Below are positions 17,329-25,066 of a stretch of 33,334 nucleotides of DNA, piece after piece (the first letter of the stretch is position 1; every line of letters begins with the position of its first letter). The DNA is from JAAYCO01 sp964632015 (lineage in GTDB: Bacteria > Planctomycetota > Phycisphaerae > SM23-33), in assembly GCA_964632015.1 (NCBI GenBank), contig CAZWAT010000007.1, positions 1 to 33,334 of the forward strand. Direction: 5' to 3'. The notes under the pieces are model-generated. The model saw only the letters and a program-made list of their open reading frames with translations. It was not told the DNA's origin and did not search any database. The translations under genes were made by a program, and so were the position numbers.

Positions 17329-18012
17329 TCACAGCCAGAATTCGCTGTGCAGTTCGTCGCCTTCCTGGGTAGCGCGGATGAAGTCGGCGACCTTGTTGAG
17401 GTCTTTGACGCCAGGCGTTCTTTCGACGCCGCTGGCAACATCTACCGCCCAGGGTTTGACAATATCTATCGCCGCGGAGACGCACGACTCGTCGAGCCCG
17501 CCAGCGAGGATGATGGGATCTATGCCCGCCATTGCCCCCGCTGCCCGTGCGTCGGCGATGACGTCCCAGTCGAATCGCCTGCCGCTACCACCGCGCACGT
17601 CAGGGGTGTAGGCGTCAAGCAGAACCGCCGCGAGCTTGGACCGCATTGTCAGAGCGTCGAGCCAGCTTCGAACTTCTGCAACGAAACTTTCGCCGCGAAC
17701 CCTGAAGGCCTTGATGCAGGGGACGCCGATCTGTCCGACGATTTCTGGCGGCTCGTCGCCATGAAGCTGAACATAGGAAATGCCCGTTCGCTCGACGACG
17801 CGATTAATGGTATGTGCGTCGGCGTTTACAAACACCCCGATCGTCGAAACCCATGGTGGAAGAATATCCACTATCGCCCGCGCCTGCTGCGGCGATACCC
17901 ACCGCGGCGATTCGGCGAAGACCAGTCCGATGGCGTCCGCGCCCATCTGCGCTATGCGCAAAGCGGTCGCTGCATCACGAAGACCTTCAATTTTGACCCT
18001 GACTCGCTGCAT
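17329..18012 (-). CDS. trpF: Phosphoribosylanthranilate isomerase, catalytic Cys replaced by Glu
   Basis: The 227-residue protein is a single (beta/alpha)8 barrel with the TrpF landmarks: VKIEGLRDA at the start, GADAIGLVFAESPRWVSPQQA (about 27-47), VGVF-like VSTIGVFVN (about 55-63), YVQLHGDEPP (about 80-89), VLLDAYTPDVRGGSGRRFDW (about 130-149, carrying the catalytic Asp), PIILAGGLD and AVDVASGVERTPGVKD. It catalyses the isomerisation of phosphoribosylanthranilate to CdRP in tryptophan synthesis, in the cytoplasm. At the position of the general-base cysteine (VKICG in most TrpF) it has Glu9, encoded by GAA. HisA and PriA use Asp at this place, so an acidic base could still work. No other trp gene is nearby. 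It lies 41 bases downstream of the PEP-CTERM gene on the same strand. Confidence 0.88.
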   Translation of the reverse strand: MQRVRVKIEGLRDAATALRIAQMGADAIGLVFAESPRWVSPQQARAIVDILPPWVSTIGVFVNADAHTINRVVERTGISYVQLHGDEPPEIVGQIGVPCIKAFRVRGESFVAEVRSWLDALTMRSKLAAVLLDAYTPDVRGGSGRRFDWDVIADARAAGAMAGIDPIILAGGLDESCVSAAIDIVKPWAVDVASGVERTPGVKDLNKVADFIRATQEGDELHSEFWL

Positions 18013-18053
18013 TGGAACGAGTCTACAGTCTCATGTGCGACAAGGCAATATTC

Positions 18054-19193
18054 TCAAATGGCGCGACGCCGACGCCTCAGCAGCACGGCCAACGAGCCCA
18101 GGGCAACCAGCATGACGCTTCCGGGCTCGGGCACCCTGTATGCCTTCATCGCCCAGTCGGCGCCGTTGACGCAGTACTCCGCAAACTCGTCTGGAAGTGT
18201 ATGCCAGATGCCTCCATCAATTGAATACGAACTATGCGGGTTTCGATATGTATCTGTTTCGATGTATCCTTCCTCATCTGACTCGAAGGCGTATGTAAAG
18301 TTGCTCAATTCCAGCCAGAGCGCCCATTGGCTGCCTGATGGAAGATTGACTACCTCGTCAAGCTCAATGACATGCCACCCGCCGTTCGTAACAGTGCCTG
18401 TCTGGGTATACACGAGGTTATCGTCGCTTATATAACCAGCAAATCCGACATTGTGTATACGTATCTCGAAGTCTACGTCTTCGTTCTGCACACGGCTGGA
18501 CTCGTACGTATAGAACCCCACCGAGCCGATCTCACCGCCGCCAATGTGCCTCGTAGCAATACACATGCTCTCGTGTGGCTCGCCTATCGTCAAAGGCGAT
18601 TTTGTCGCTCCGTAATAGTCATGCTGGAAGCGGCCGACAACGTTGTTCGTCTTGTCGGTTTCGTATGTCACGCCGAACTGGCAGTCGTCATAGTCTACCC
18701 AGAAGTCCGATCCACCATCGAAGGGCCTGACTTTCCACGATCCATTATTGTGCGAATCGTCATATCCGATGATGGTCACCGCCGGCCAGCCCGCGTGCGT
18801 GAAAAGGGCGCCGTTGCTCTGCAGATACTGCTTCATTCTGTCGGTGCCCTTGATTTCCCTCGCGGCAGTGAGGAACAGTTCCTCAGGCCCGGAACCCCTG
18901 GCGAAGTACGGGATGCTCATGTACCATTGACCGATGTCCGTAGCGAAGCCGTGGTTGTGCGCCAAGTCATCAACCGAGAACTCAGGGATGTCCCATCCCC
19001 TCATAAGCCTGTAGCTCACCAACGATGCGTAAGTGGCGTATGCCCAATCATCCGCCGGGTCGCCCCCTTCAGTATCCCAGAGATACTCTTCGGGCAACAG
19101 GTAAGAACTCTGCTGCGACCATGCCAACTGCGATATTACGCATACTGCCACCAGCATAACAACAATACGGGTTGCACTTGTGTTCCAGTCCAT
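18054..19193 (-). CDS. PEP-CTERM secreted protein, papain-family/lectin-like, probably inactive peptidase
   Basis: The 379-residue protein has a signal peptide (about residues 9-26, ending LAWSQ) and an AGGAG site before ATG. Residues 40-165 read like a shortened papain (C1A) fold: DWAYATYASLVSYRL matches the CWAFA helix but with Asp49 instead of the cysteine; WPAVTIIGYDD matches H-A-V-x-I-V-G-Y but with Pro137 instead of the histidine; and WKVRPFDG has Pro157 instead of the asparagine of NSWG. Residues 185-300 match the lectin-like domain that follows C1A in many secreted bacterial proteins (FQHDYYG, then IGSVGFYTYESS). It ends in a sorting signal: VPEP, hydrophobic helix, RRRRRAI. It is likely a surface-sorted binding protein rather than a protease. 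The C1A match is by pattern only. Confidence 0.75.
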   Translation of the reverse strand: MDWNTSATRIVVMLVAVCVISQLAWSQQSSYLLPEEYLWDTEGGDPADDWAYATYASLVSYRLMRGWDIPEFSVDDLAHNHGFATDIGQWYMSIPYFARGSGPEELFLTAAREIKGTDRMKQYLQSNGALFTHAGWPAVTIIGYDDSHNNGSWKVRPFDGGSDFWVDYDDCQFGVTYETDKTNNVVGRFQHDYYGATKSPLTIGEPHESMCIATRHIGGGEIGSVGFYTYESSRVQNEDVDFEIRIHNVGFAGYISDDNLVYTQTGTVTNGGWHVIELDEVVNLPSGSQWALWLELSNFTYAFESDEEGYIETDTYRNPHSSYSIDGGIWHTLPDEFAEYCVNGADWAMKAYRVPEPGSVMLVALGSLAVLLRRRRRAI

Positions 19194-19364
19194 GATCCAC
19201 TCCTATACCAGGTTGTGCTCAATTTCTATGGCCCATCGTCAAGATGCCATTGGCAGCATGAGCGCAGCCGCAAGAGAGGTGAGCGTCTCTCCGCCCCTTG
19301 GGCGATGACCGATCAAGGCTCATTGACCGGCTCTCCCCGCGTCCCGAAACACTTCGGGTCTACA
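19194..19364 (-). ncRNA. Candidate structured 5' leader with four successive hairpins
   Basis: From the predicted transcription start to the PEP-CTERM start codon there are about 170 bases with no gene. In order from the 5' end of the minus strand there are hairpins at plus 19343-19358 (6 bp, four-base loop), 19309-19330 (8 bp with one G-U that would be A-C on the plus strand, six-base loop), 19292-19304 (5 bp, three-base loop) and 19274-19291 (5 bp, eight-base loop). A further weak stem-loop (TGCC/GGCA, plus 19245-19255) precedes the ribosome binding site. This could be a regulatory leader or riboswitch. I could not match it to a known class, and short stems do occur by chance in GC-rich DNA. 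Confidence 0.4.
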
Positions 19365-19370
19365 TTGCAA

Positions 19371-19398
19371 ATAATATTCGAGAAAACCCAATCGTCAA
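19371..19398 (-). promoter_or_regulatory. Candidate sigma70-type promoter, minus strand
   Basis: On the minus strand TTGACG (plus 19393-19398) is followed after 16 bases by TATTAT (plus 19371-19376). Each box matches five of six consensus bases, the best pair seen in the window. It drives towards the PEP-CTERM gene and starts the hairpin-rich leader. The surrounding AT-rich segment also has a near-repeat of TTGCAAATAATATT at 19366-19379 and around 19417-19430. Confidence 0.55.
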
Positions 19399-19494
19399 GA
19401 AAATTCAAACATCTATTTGCAATAATATTGTTCAGAGATACCATTGCCATGTCTACCGCGAGGCAGGTGAATTATAATGGTACGGAGGCCGACC

Positions 19495-19776
19495 ATGGGA
19501 TGCATACTCGTTCCTATAGCATTGTTGGTTCCCCGGGTGCTGATGTTCTTCATCTGGCTGCTGACCAACTGGTTTTCCAGGGCGTTCGACTCGTGGATCA
19601 TTCCCGTGCTTGGATTTTTCTTTCTGCCCTACACCACGCTTGCTCACATGGCGGCGATTCTCAACAACCAGCGGCTGTCGGGCGGGTGGGTCATCCTGTT
19701 CGTGCTGGCGATCATCGTGGACATAGGCAACTGGGGCACTACGACGAGGCTCAGACGCAAGCGATTCCGAATATGA
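19495..19776 (+). CDS. Small membrane protein, unknown function
   Basis: I chose ATG 19495 because ACGGAGG lies six bases before it; ATG 19477 would add six residues. The 93-residue product (MGCILVPIALLVPRVLMFFI and on) has three hydrophobic segments at about 3-25, 33-55 and 66-85, and a basic C-terminal tail (RLRRKRFRI). That orientation puts the tail inside the cell by the positive-inside rule. The segment FFFLPYTTLAHMA looks like a conserved re-entrant or helix motif seen in short uncharacterised membrane proteins. No enzymatic motif is visible. The 5' flank is shared with the divergent PEP-CTERM gene. Confidence 0.65.
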   Translation: MGCILVPIALLVPRVLMFFIWLLTNWFSRAFDSWIIPVLGFFFLPYTTLAHMAAILNNQRLSGGWVILFVLAIIVDIGNWGTTTRLRRKRFRI

Positions 19777-19937
19777 CATGCTTGTTATCGGTGACGACTG
19801 CCACCCGCATCATCAACGCCAGGTCAATGAGATGTCGGGGGCACAGGAGATATTCCTGACCGTTTGGGGACAAATCATTGTGCACATCCTGTCGGGTCGG
19901 GCGTAAAAAACTTGTGCGGGCGAGATCTATCAATAAG

Positions 19938-20009
19938 ATGAAGGTGGTTACTCGAACCGGTCAGTTGGTATTTGCACCCATTGCCCCCTGGCCGTCGTGC
20001 TGCTGTTGA
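19938..20009 (+). other. Possible 23-residue leader ORF ending in three cysteines
   Basis: ATG 19938 opens a frame of 23 codons that ends PSCCC and stops with TGA at 20007-20009, overlapping the likely start ATG of the CBS-domain gene (TGATG). No ribosome binding site is seen before it. The overlap would allow re-initiation on the next gene. A chance frame is equally possible. Confidence 0.2.
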
Positions 20010-21301
20010 TGATGGGTGCGAATTTCGCGGAGCTTATAAACACAGTGAATGTTCTTCCATGGATCGTAGTGGCAAGTGCGATCCTAAGTTCGTTTTTCGC
20101 CTTGGCGACAATTTCACTAAGATCCTTCAGACGCGGAATGCTTGAAGAGGCATTCGGGGATGGATCTCCGCGTCGGTTGGAGCAGTTGGACAAACACCTG
20201 GCGGATCTTCGTCTCATATCCTCGTTTTGCAGATCCCTGTTCAACCTTATTCTCATCGTTGCCCTGATTCACCTGATCGAGGGGCAGGAGGATCTGGCAA
20301 GATCGCTTTGGGCACTGGTTCTGGCGGGGGCGATAATAGCCATTGTCGTCGTGGCGATACCAAACGCCTGGGCATCTCATTCTGGCGAGAAGATCCTCGC
20401 GGCGATTCTTCCTATCCTTCTTGTGGTGCGCATAGTTCTGTATCCCGTGGTCGCGGCGATGGCGGCATTCGAGGTGCCTGTTCGCAGGCTCTCGGGCATT
20501 CCCGATCAGCCACCCCCTAACGGGCAGACTCTTAAACAGGAGATCATTCAGGCGGCGGAGGAAGGGCAGGCCGAAGGCGCGGTCGAACCTGAAGAGGTCG
20601 AGATGATCGAGTCTGTCATGGAGTTCGGCGATACGCACGCCGGCGAGATCATGACCCCGCGAACCGACATCTTCGCCATCAGCGCCGATACGCCATGGCA
20701 GCAGGCATGCCATAAGATCTCGCTCGCCGGCCACAGCAGGGTGCCCATCTACGAGGGAACTCTGGATAATATTGTCGGCATTCTATACGCCAAAGACCTG
20801 CTTCAGCATGTCGGGCGCAACGAGAACGCCAACCTTCGCGCGCTGCTGCGAAAGCCGTTCTTCGTGCCGGAAACGAAGCTGCTTGACGATCTGCTGCGGG
20901 AGTTCAAGGCCCGCAAGGTTCATATCGCAGTGGTGCTGGATGAATACGGCGGCACGGCCGGGCTTGTCAGCATCGAGGATGTTCTCGAAGAGATCGTGGG
21001 CGACATCTGCGACGAGTATGATCGCCCCGAACCTTCGCTGGTGAAGAAGATAGACGAGACCACCGCCGAGGTTGATGGACGGATGTACATAGACGACCTG
21101 AATGACGCGATGGATCTCGAAATTCCCGAAGAGGAAGACTACGACACCATCGCGGGATTCGTCTTCAGCGAACTGGGATACATCCCCAGCATCGGCGAGA
21201 CGCTTACCAGTCACGGGGCCTCGTTCGAGGTGCTTGACGCTAACGAACGCAAGATCAACCGCCTGCGGGTGGTCAAGCTCGACGAGCAGGACGCCCAGTA
21301 G
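20009..21301 (+). CDS. CNNM/CBS-domain membrane protein, HlyC/CorC family
   Basis: The start is uncertain: ATG 20009, ATG 20012 or GTG 19997, none with a clear ribosome binding site. About 430 residues in the CorC/HlyC order: an N-terminal CNNM-like membrane region with helices at about 10-32, 75-95, 98-118 and 125-150; a linker with the PEEVEMIESVMEFGDTHAGEIM segment; a CBS pair (about 205-320) with MTPRTDIFAI and VVLDEYGGTAGLVSIEDVLEEIVGDI; and a C-terminal CorC_HlyC domain (about 345-425) with DGRMYIDDLN and TIAGFVFSELGYIPSIGE. Known relatives act in Mg2+/Co2+ efflux or related ion transport at the cytoplasmic membrane, with the CBS pair sensing adenosine nucleotides. The gene ends exactly where the 73-bp repeat array begins. 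Confidence 0.87.
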   Translation: MMGANFAELINTVNVLPWIVVASAILSSFFALATISLRSFRRGMLEEAFGDGSPRRLEQLDKHLADLRLISSFCRSLFNLILIVALIHLIEGQEDLARSLWALVLAGAIIAIVVVAIPNAWASHSGEKILAAILPILLVVRIVLYPVVAAMAAFEVPVRRLSGIPDQPPPNGQTLKQEIIQAAEEGQAEGAVEPEEVEMIESVMEFGDTHAGEIMTPRTDIFAISADTPWQQACHKISLAGHSRVPIYEGTLDNIVGILYAKDLLQHVGRNENANLRALLRKPFFVPETKLLDDLLREFKARKVHIAVVLDEYGGTAGLVSIEDVLEEIVGDICDEYDRPEPSLVKKIDETTAEVDGRMYIDDLNDAMDLEIPEEEDYDTIAGFVFSELGYIPSIGETLTSHGASFEVLDANERKINRLRVVKLDEQDAQ

Positions 21302-21812
21302 CGTTACCCATGACCATGCCCGCCGGAGCCTAAAAGGCACTGACTAACCCGTTGGCGCATAGGTCGCTGACTTTGGCGTTGACCATGCCCGCTGGCGCAA
21401 AAAGCTTCTGAACCAGCAGGTCATCGGCGCATAGGTCGCTGACTTTGGAGTTAACCATGCCCGCTGGCGCTAAAAAGCTTCTGAACCAGCAGGTCATCGG
21501 CGCATAGGTCGCTGACTTTGGAGTTANNNNNNNNNNNNNNNNNNNNNNNNNNNNNNNNNNNNNNNNNNNNNNNNNNNNNNNNNNNNNNNNNNNNNNNNNN
21601 NNNNNNNNNNNNNNNNNNNNNNNNNNACCATGACCGCAGGCGCTAAAAAGCTTCCGAACCAGCAGGTCATCGGCGCATAGGTCGCTGACTTTGGCGTTCA
21701 CCATGCCCGCTGGCGCTAAAAAGCTTCCGAACCAGCAGGTCATCGGCACCTAGGTCGCTGACTTTGGCGTTCACCATGCCCGCTGGCGCTAAAAAGCTTC
21801 CGAACCAGCAGG
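21302..21812. repeat. 73-bp tandem repeat array between convergent genes
   Basis: Units begin at 21313 (69 bp, diverged), 21382 (72 bp), 21454 (73 bp), then after the gap at 21627 (73 bp), 21700 (73 bp) and a partial one at 21773. Each full unit starts ACCATGCCCGCTGGCGCTAA and differs from its neighbours at only a few positions. Every unit from 21382 on carries an 8-bp inverted repeat around an 18-base centre containing AAGCTT (CCCGCTGG and CCAGCAGG). Because 73 is not a multiple of three, the frame shifts with every unit, so it is not a coding repeat. The array abuts the CorC stop codon on the left, and on the right it contains the stop and last codons of the secreted-protein gene. True copy number is unknown because of the gap. 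Confidence 0.9.
21527..21626. other. Scaffold gap of 100 unknown bases
   Basis: Exactly 100 N residues, a usual default for an unknown gap length, start and end at repeat-unit boundaries. The assembler evidently failed to cross the array, so the distance and the unit count here are not real measurements. Confidence 0.98.
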
Positions 21813-23597
21813 CTCCTGGGTGGGTTCGTCGCTGACCGGGGGGGCACCCATGCCCATGCTCGCGTGGAACATGTCCTTGACGAGATCGTTGGGTATTGCC
21901 AAGGCCCCGTGCATAAGGGACTCATCAATGTCGAGGGTAAAAGCCAATGGCGTATGTGTAGTAATGGGCATTTGATCGGATGTATCGGTGCCATTCATCG
22001 CTTGTTCCATGCGGTTCACAAGCTTCGAAAGGTTCGCTCCGTCCAGAAGGAGCACGCCGAAGGGGTTCTCGGACAGCCGATCAAGAGCCTTGCGAATATC
22101 GGGGTTATCGACGAGGCTTCCACCTTCCCTCGCCGCGACCAGCGCCTCGCGGGCATAAGCTTGGGAACCTCCAAGCGTAAGCACCAGCCGATCCTGCTGG
22201 GCGGGCAACACCAGTATGCGCATCTGCTCCTCGCCGAAAACCGTTTGCATACGGGCGCGAGCCTCCGGGGTGTCCATCTGGGGTCCGGTGACAATTACCG
22301 CGTCGCCCGATACGTCCTCGATGGTCTGGGCCTGGGTTTGATAGGTGATGGAAATGTTCCGCAGGTCCTCAGGGCCTGCTTCGCTAAGGGCCTGCTGAAG
22401 CGTCGCGGATATCTCTTCGAGAAGGCGCCTCGCTGCCTGTGCCTCGCGCACGTCCAGCACCAGTGACATTCCCAGAACTCCTGAGCCCTCGGGCGCTTGT
22501 CCGATCACGAACTGCCAGGCGCTTACCTCCTTGCCGAGAGCTATGATATGGTCGCGCATCCGCACGCGGGTCTGCTCGCTCACTTCGGGAATGCCCGACA
22601 ACGCCCCGTCAATCCACTCTGAAGAAACCTCCGGGCTGCCTTCAGACGACGCCACTCCCATCGCCATCGCATATGAATTGTCGGTAAGCCTGTCCAGTGG
22701 CGGCCCCTCTGGCTTGCGGGCACTCGCAATCGCCCGCCCCATCTCGCTCGAGGGATCGAGCTTTATGAACTCGTCAAACCGCAGCGCATCATCGGTAAAG
22801 TTGGTGGCGAACTCGACCGACTCGATTTGCGGAAGCAGCCGCTGGTAGATGGGGATGATTCGTAGCGTTGCCTTCTGTTCCTCATCAAGCTCTGCCGCGT
22901 CGCGGGCCTCAAGCCGACTTTTCGTTCGCTCGATCATCTGCATAATTACAGGCCCAGCGACATGCATATTGACGAACCCGCCCATGTCCGCTTGCCGGAG
23001 CCTGTCGCGCTGCTCATCGGTTATGCTGTCCCACGCAGTCCCTTCGCCATTCATCGCTGCCGACAGGGCAGAAGATAGTGGACTCAGAATCACGTGCTTC
23101 CCTTTGTGGGCGGCGTACATAGGCCCAGCGGGAAACTGTATCAACTCGTATTCGCCGGACGGTTCAATCGGATAAGCCCCGAAGACCTCTCGCACGCCCG
23201 AACCGGGAACATATAATACGAAGGGCATGCGTTCAGATTCGCCTGTGTCAACAGCAGTGTCTACCAAGCGTTCGATATCCATGCCCAATGCCAACGGATC
23301 CAACATCGCCGCACCGAAACTGCCTTGTGGGTCAAACCCATCGCCAAGCTGAAGACTCTGCCTGACAGATTGCACCAGATCGGTGTCAGGCGACATGAAC
23401 ATCTGGGCCAAACCGATGTTCTGTAGATACTGATGAGCATTGTTGAGGGTTCTGGAGATGTTGTCGACAATGAGGAATCCCATCGTGTCGGCGGGCATCG
23501 CCTGTATTGCCGTGTCGGTGTCCTGGGCAGTCGCCGCTGAGGAAACCAGCAGAGTGGCCGACAACACCACAACCCACAGTCTTTGAGATGAGCGCAT
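21789..23597 (-). CDS. Large secreted protein of unknown function (DUF3352-like), paralogue 2
   Basis: The 602-residue protein has a signal peptide (about residues 6-24, ending SSAATAQ) and a GGAG site before ATG. It shares with the protein at 14100-15800 the mature start (MPADTMGFLIVDNIS), the general length, and a C-terminal block containing a GGSQAYARE-like strand, NPDIRKALDRLSENPFGVLLLDGANLSKLV and a long final beta-rich segment. The two differ at most positions, so the duplication is old. Polar helices and the absence of further membrane segments suggest a periplasmic or secreted protein; no active site is recognised. Its last eight residues (EPAGSEAF) and stop are encoded inside the first unit of the adjacent repeat array, so the original C-terminus may have been altered. 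Confidence 0.78.
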   Translation of the reverse strand: MRSSQRLWVVVLSATLLVSSAATAQDTDTAIQAMPADTMGFLIVDNISRTLNNAHQYLQNIGLAQMFMSPDTDLVQSVRQSLQLGDGFDPQGSFGAAMLDPLALGMDIERLVDTAVDTGESERMPFVLYVPGSGVREVFGAYPIEPSGEYELIQFPAGPMYAAHKGKHVILSPLSSALSAAMNGEGTAWDSITDEQRDRLRQADMGGFVNMHVAGPVIMQMIERTKSRLEARDAAELDEEQKATLRIIPIYQRLLPQIESVEFATNFTDDALRFDEFIKLDPSSEMGRAIASARKPEGPPLDRLTDNSYAMAMGVASSEGSPEVSSEWIDGALSGIPEVSEQTRVRMRDHIIALGKEVSAWQFVIGQAPEGSGVLGMSLVLDVREAQAARRLLEEISATLQQALSEAGPEDLRNISITYQTQAQTIEDVSGDAVIVTGPQMDTPEARARMQTVFGEEQMRILVLPAQQDRLVLTLGGSQAYAREALVAAREGGSLVDNPDIRKALDRLSENPFGVLLLDGANLSKLVNRMEQAMNGTDTSDQMPITTHTPLAFTLDIDESLMHGALAIPNDLVKDMFHASMGMGAPPVSDEPTQEPAGSEAF

Positions 23598-23647
23598 GGC
23601 ATTCTCCGTTTGCTAGATGTACCGTCGGGTACTCCACCCGCACCCCT

Positions 23648-23653
23648 ATTATA
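23648..23653 (-). promoter_or_regulatory. Candidate -10 box for the secreted-protein gene
   Basis: A perfect TATAAT on the minus strand lies about 50 bases before the start codon at 23597, but no good -35 box is found 16-18 bases before it. Between the box and the start there is a 5-bp hairpin (plus 23619-23632, GTACC/GGTAC with a four-base loop). Confidence 0.35.
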
Positions 23654-24004
23654 GCTGCCTGGAATTCCACGGGCCAGCGGGTTGGAAAAACATTCGCCAA
23701 ACTTCTCGGTCAACATGAACACATCGACACGCCATTTCGCATACAAGCACGTGCGCGATCTGCTGGATGCGCCCCAAGTTGGAGACTCCTATCAGCCTGC
23801 GTCGGTCCAGAGGGGAAATTGCCTTAGCACGGCGGCGAGCAGGCCGAAATCCGGGTCGCGAACGGTATATCGAAACAAAAACACGACAATAAACCGAGGA
23901 ACACGGACACAAATCTATGTAATTGGGTGGATATGACCACACTTCCCCCGGCCACCTGGTGTGGATTGTTTGTTTTCGACGTGTTGTGATAGTTCAGTTG
24001 GTGG
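23654..24004. other. Intergenic stretch without a recognisable gene
   Basis: About 350 bases between the upstream end of the secreted-protein gene and the stop of the next minus-strand gene. A plus-strand frame (23682-23936) is open but has no ribosome binding site, an atypical composition and no recognisable motif. No tRNA, terminator or inverted repeat of note was found. The stretch marks the left edge of the suspected accessory patch. Confidence 0.5.
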
Positions 24005-25066
24005 TCAACTCGAATCTGGTGGAGCGGTTCTATATGATGGCGCTTCAGTGGCGGTGCCGTAGGGAACCAGCATGGGTGGGTAAATGTTGGCTATCACCGC
24101 CGCGTCCGCCTCCTCATCGAGGCGTCTTTTATGCTTCACGTAGCTCATCAGCGCCCGCGCTATATCCGCCAGCATGTCGAGATTCATGTGCTTCACCATC
24201 GCGTTGACCGTGCGCGAGACGTGCTTCACGGATATTGAAATCGTCTCCGGAAAGCGCTTGCGACGCCAGCGTTCCTCGGCATCCGAGTTCGGCCCCATCA
24301 CGGTGGCGGCGGCCAACTCGACGCGCTTGGCTGTAATGATCGGAATTGAATACGTGTCCTTGGGTGAATACTGGGCTTCGATCCAGATCCGAAAAATGTT
24401 GTCATAGTCAAGATCGCCACCATTTTTGCGGATGTACGTCAATGGTCTGACCTGGGCCTCGTTAACCGGCAGGGCAAGACATGTCTGGCCGCATTGCTGA
24501 TAGAGAAAATCTACGACTTTTGCCGCGAGTATCAGTCGGTACGCGTGGGCCTTGCTGATTTTCCACGCCTTCTTGCAGTACTCCTTGAACGACTTGTACA
24601 TCACCTGCCACAACGCTCTTTGATGTACGTGTCGAAGAGCCCTGCCAGCTTCGACGAACCCCAGCAGGCCGCGGTAGATGCATGTCTCGGCGATCTGCAC
24701 CTCGCGGATCAGGTCGCCGATGTCATTGCCCGGCGGCGGCATGATCATCGAGCGGCGGTCGATGGGCAACTCTGCCCAGAGTTCAGGAGGGACGTCTTCG
24801 AGCTCCTCGCGACGGGGCGGAATAATCTCTTGGAAGATTCTCCAGTCTGACTTGATGCGCGGATTTTCCCGCCCCGGAGGAATGTAGTAGTTGCGGTCTA
24901 TCACTCCGGGATATTTGAGAATCGTCAGCCGTCTGTAGGCTTCTCTCTTCATGCCATCGAGTTCAGCCTGAAACTCCATCCGCCGCGACATCTCACGCTT
25001 GTCACGTAAACGCTGCGCCCTGCGACCTTTAGCGGCCAACCTCTTTTGCGTACGCCTACCAGCCAT
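24005..25066 (-). CDS. Predicted DNA-binding protein of plasmid/phage type
   Basis: The 353-residue protein has a strong ribosome binding site (GGGGAGGTG). The N-terminus is highly basic (GRRTQKRLAAKGRRAQRLRDKRE), followed by a proline-rich acidic segment. Residues about 125-205 match the pattern of a helical module common in plasmid and integrative-element proteins: FVEAGRALR, a segment like LWQVMYKSFKEYCKKAWKISKAHAYRLILAAKVV, then LPVNEAQVRPLTYI. In relatives this reads GRALxEIRxxxLYxxxxxTFExYCxxRWGxSRxxAYxLI with LPxNExQxRPL. The rest is charged and helical (RRKRFPETISISVKHVSRTVNAM). A role in replication, partition or regulation is inferred only from the family resemblance; no catalytic motif is present. 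No transposase or integrase is next to it. Confidence 0.6.
   Translation of the reverse strand: MAGRRTQKRLAAKGRRAQRLRDKREMSRRMEFQAELDGMKREAYRRLTILKYPGVIDRNYYIPPGRENPRIKSDWRIFQEIIPPRREELEDVPPELWAELPIDRRSMIMPPPGNDIGDLIREVQIAETCIYRGLLGFVEAGRALRHVHQRALWQVMYKSFKEYCKKAWKISKAHAYRLILAAKVVDFLYQQCGQTCLALPVNEAQVRPLTYIRKNGGDLDYDNIFRIWIEAQYSPKDTYSIPIITAKRVELAAATVMGPNSDAEERWRRKRFPETISISVKHVSRTVNAMVKHMNLDMLADIARALMSYVKHKRRLDEEADAAVIANIYPPMLVPYGTATEAPSYRTAPPDSS

Noticed and set aside
17347..18435. A 362-codon plus-strand frame
   Set aside because: It is antisense to trpF and the PEP-CTERM gene, which both have clear family motifs.
18372..19859. A 495-codon plus-strand open frame
   Set aside because: It runs antisense through the PEP-CTERM gene, its leader and part of the small membrane gene, has no ribosome binding site and reads as an ordinary shadow of GC-rich coding DNA.
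21330..21749. Protein-coding repeat in the array (minus strand)
   Set aside because: The 73-base unit shifts the frame at every copy and the frame crosses the N gap; no ribosome binding site is present.
21302..21812. CRISPR array
   Set aside because: The repeated unit is contiguous with no unique spacers and is 73 bases long, so it is a plain tandem repeat.
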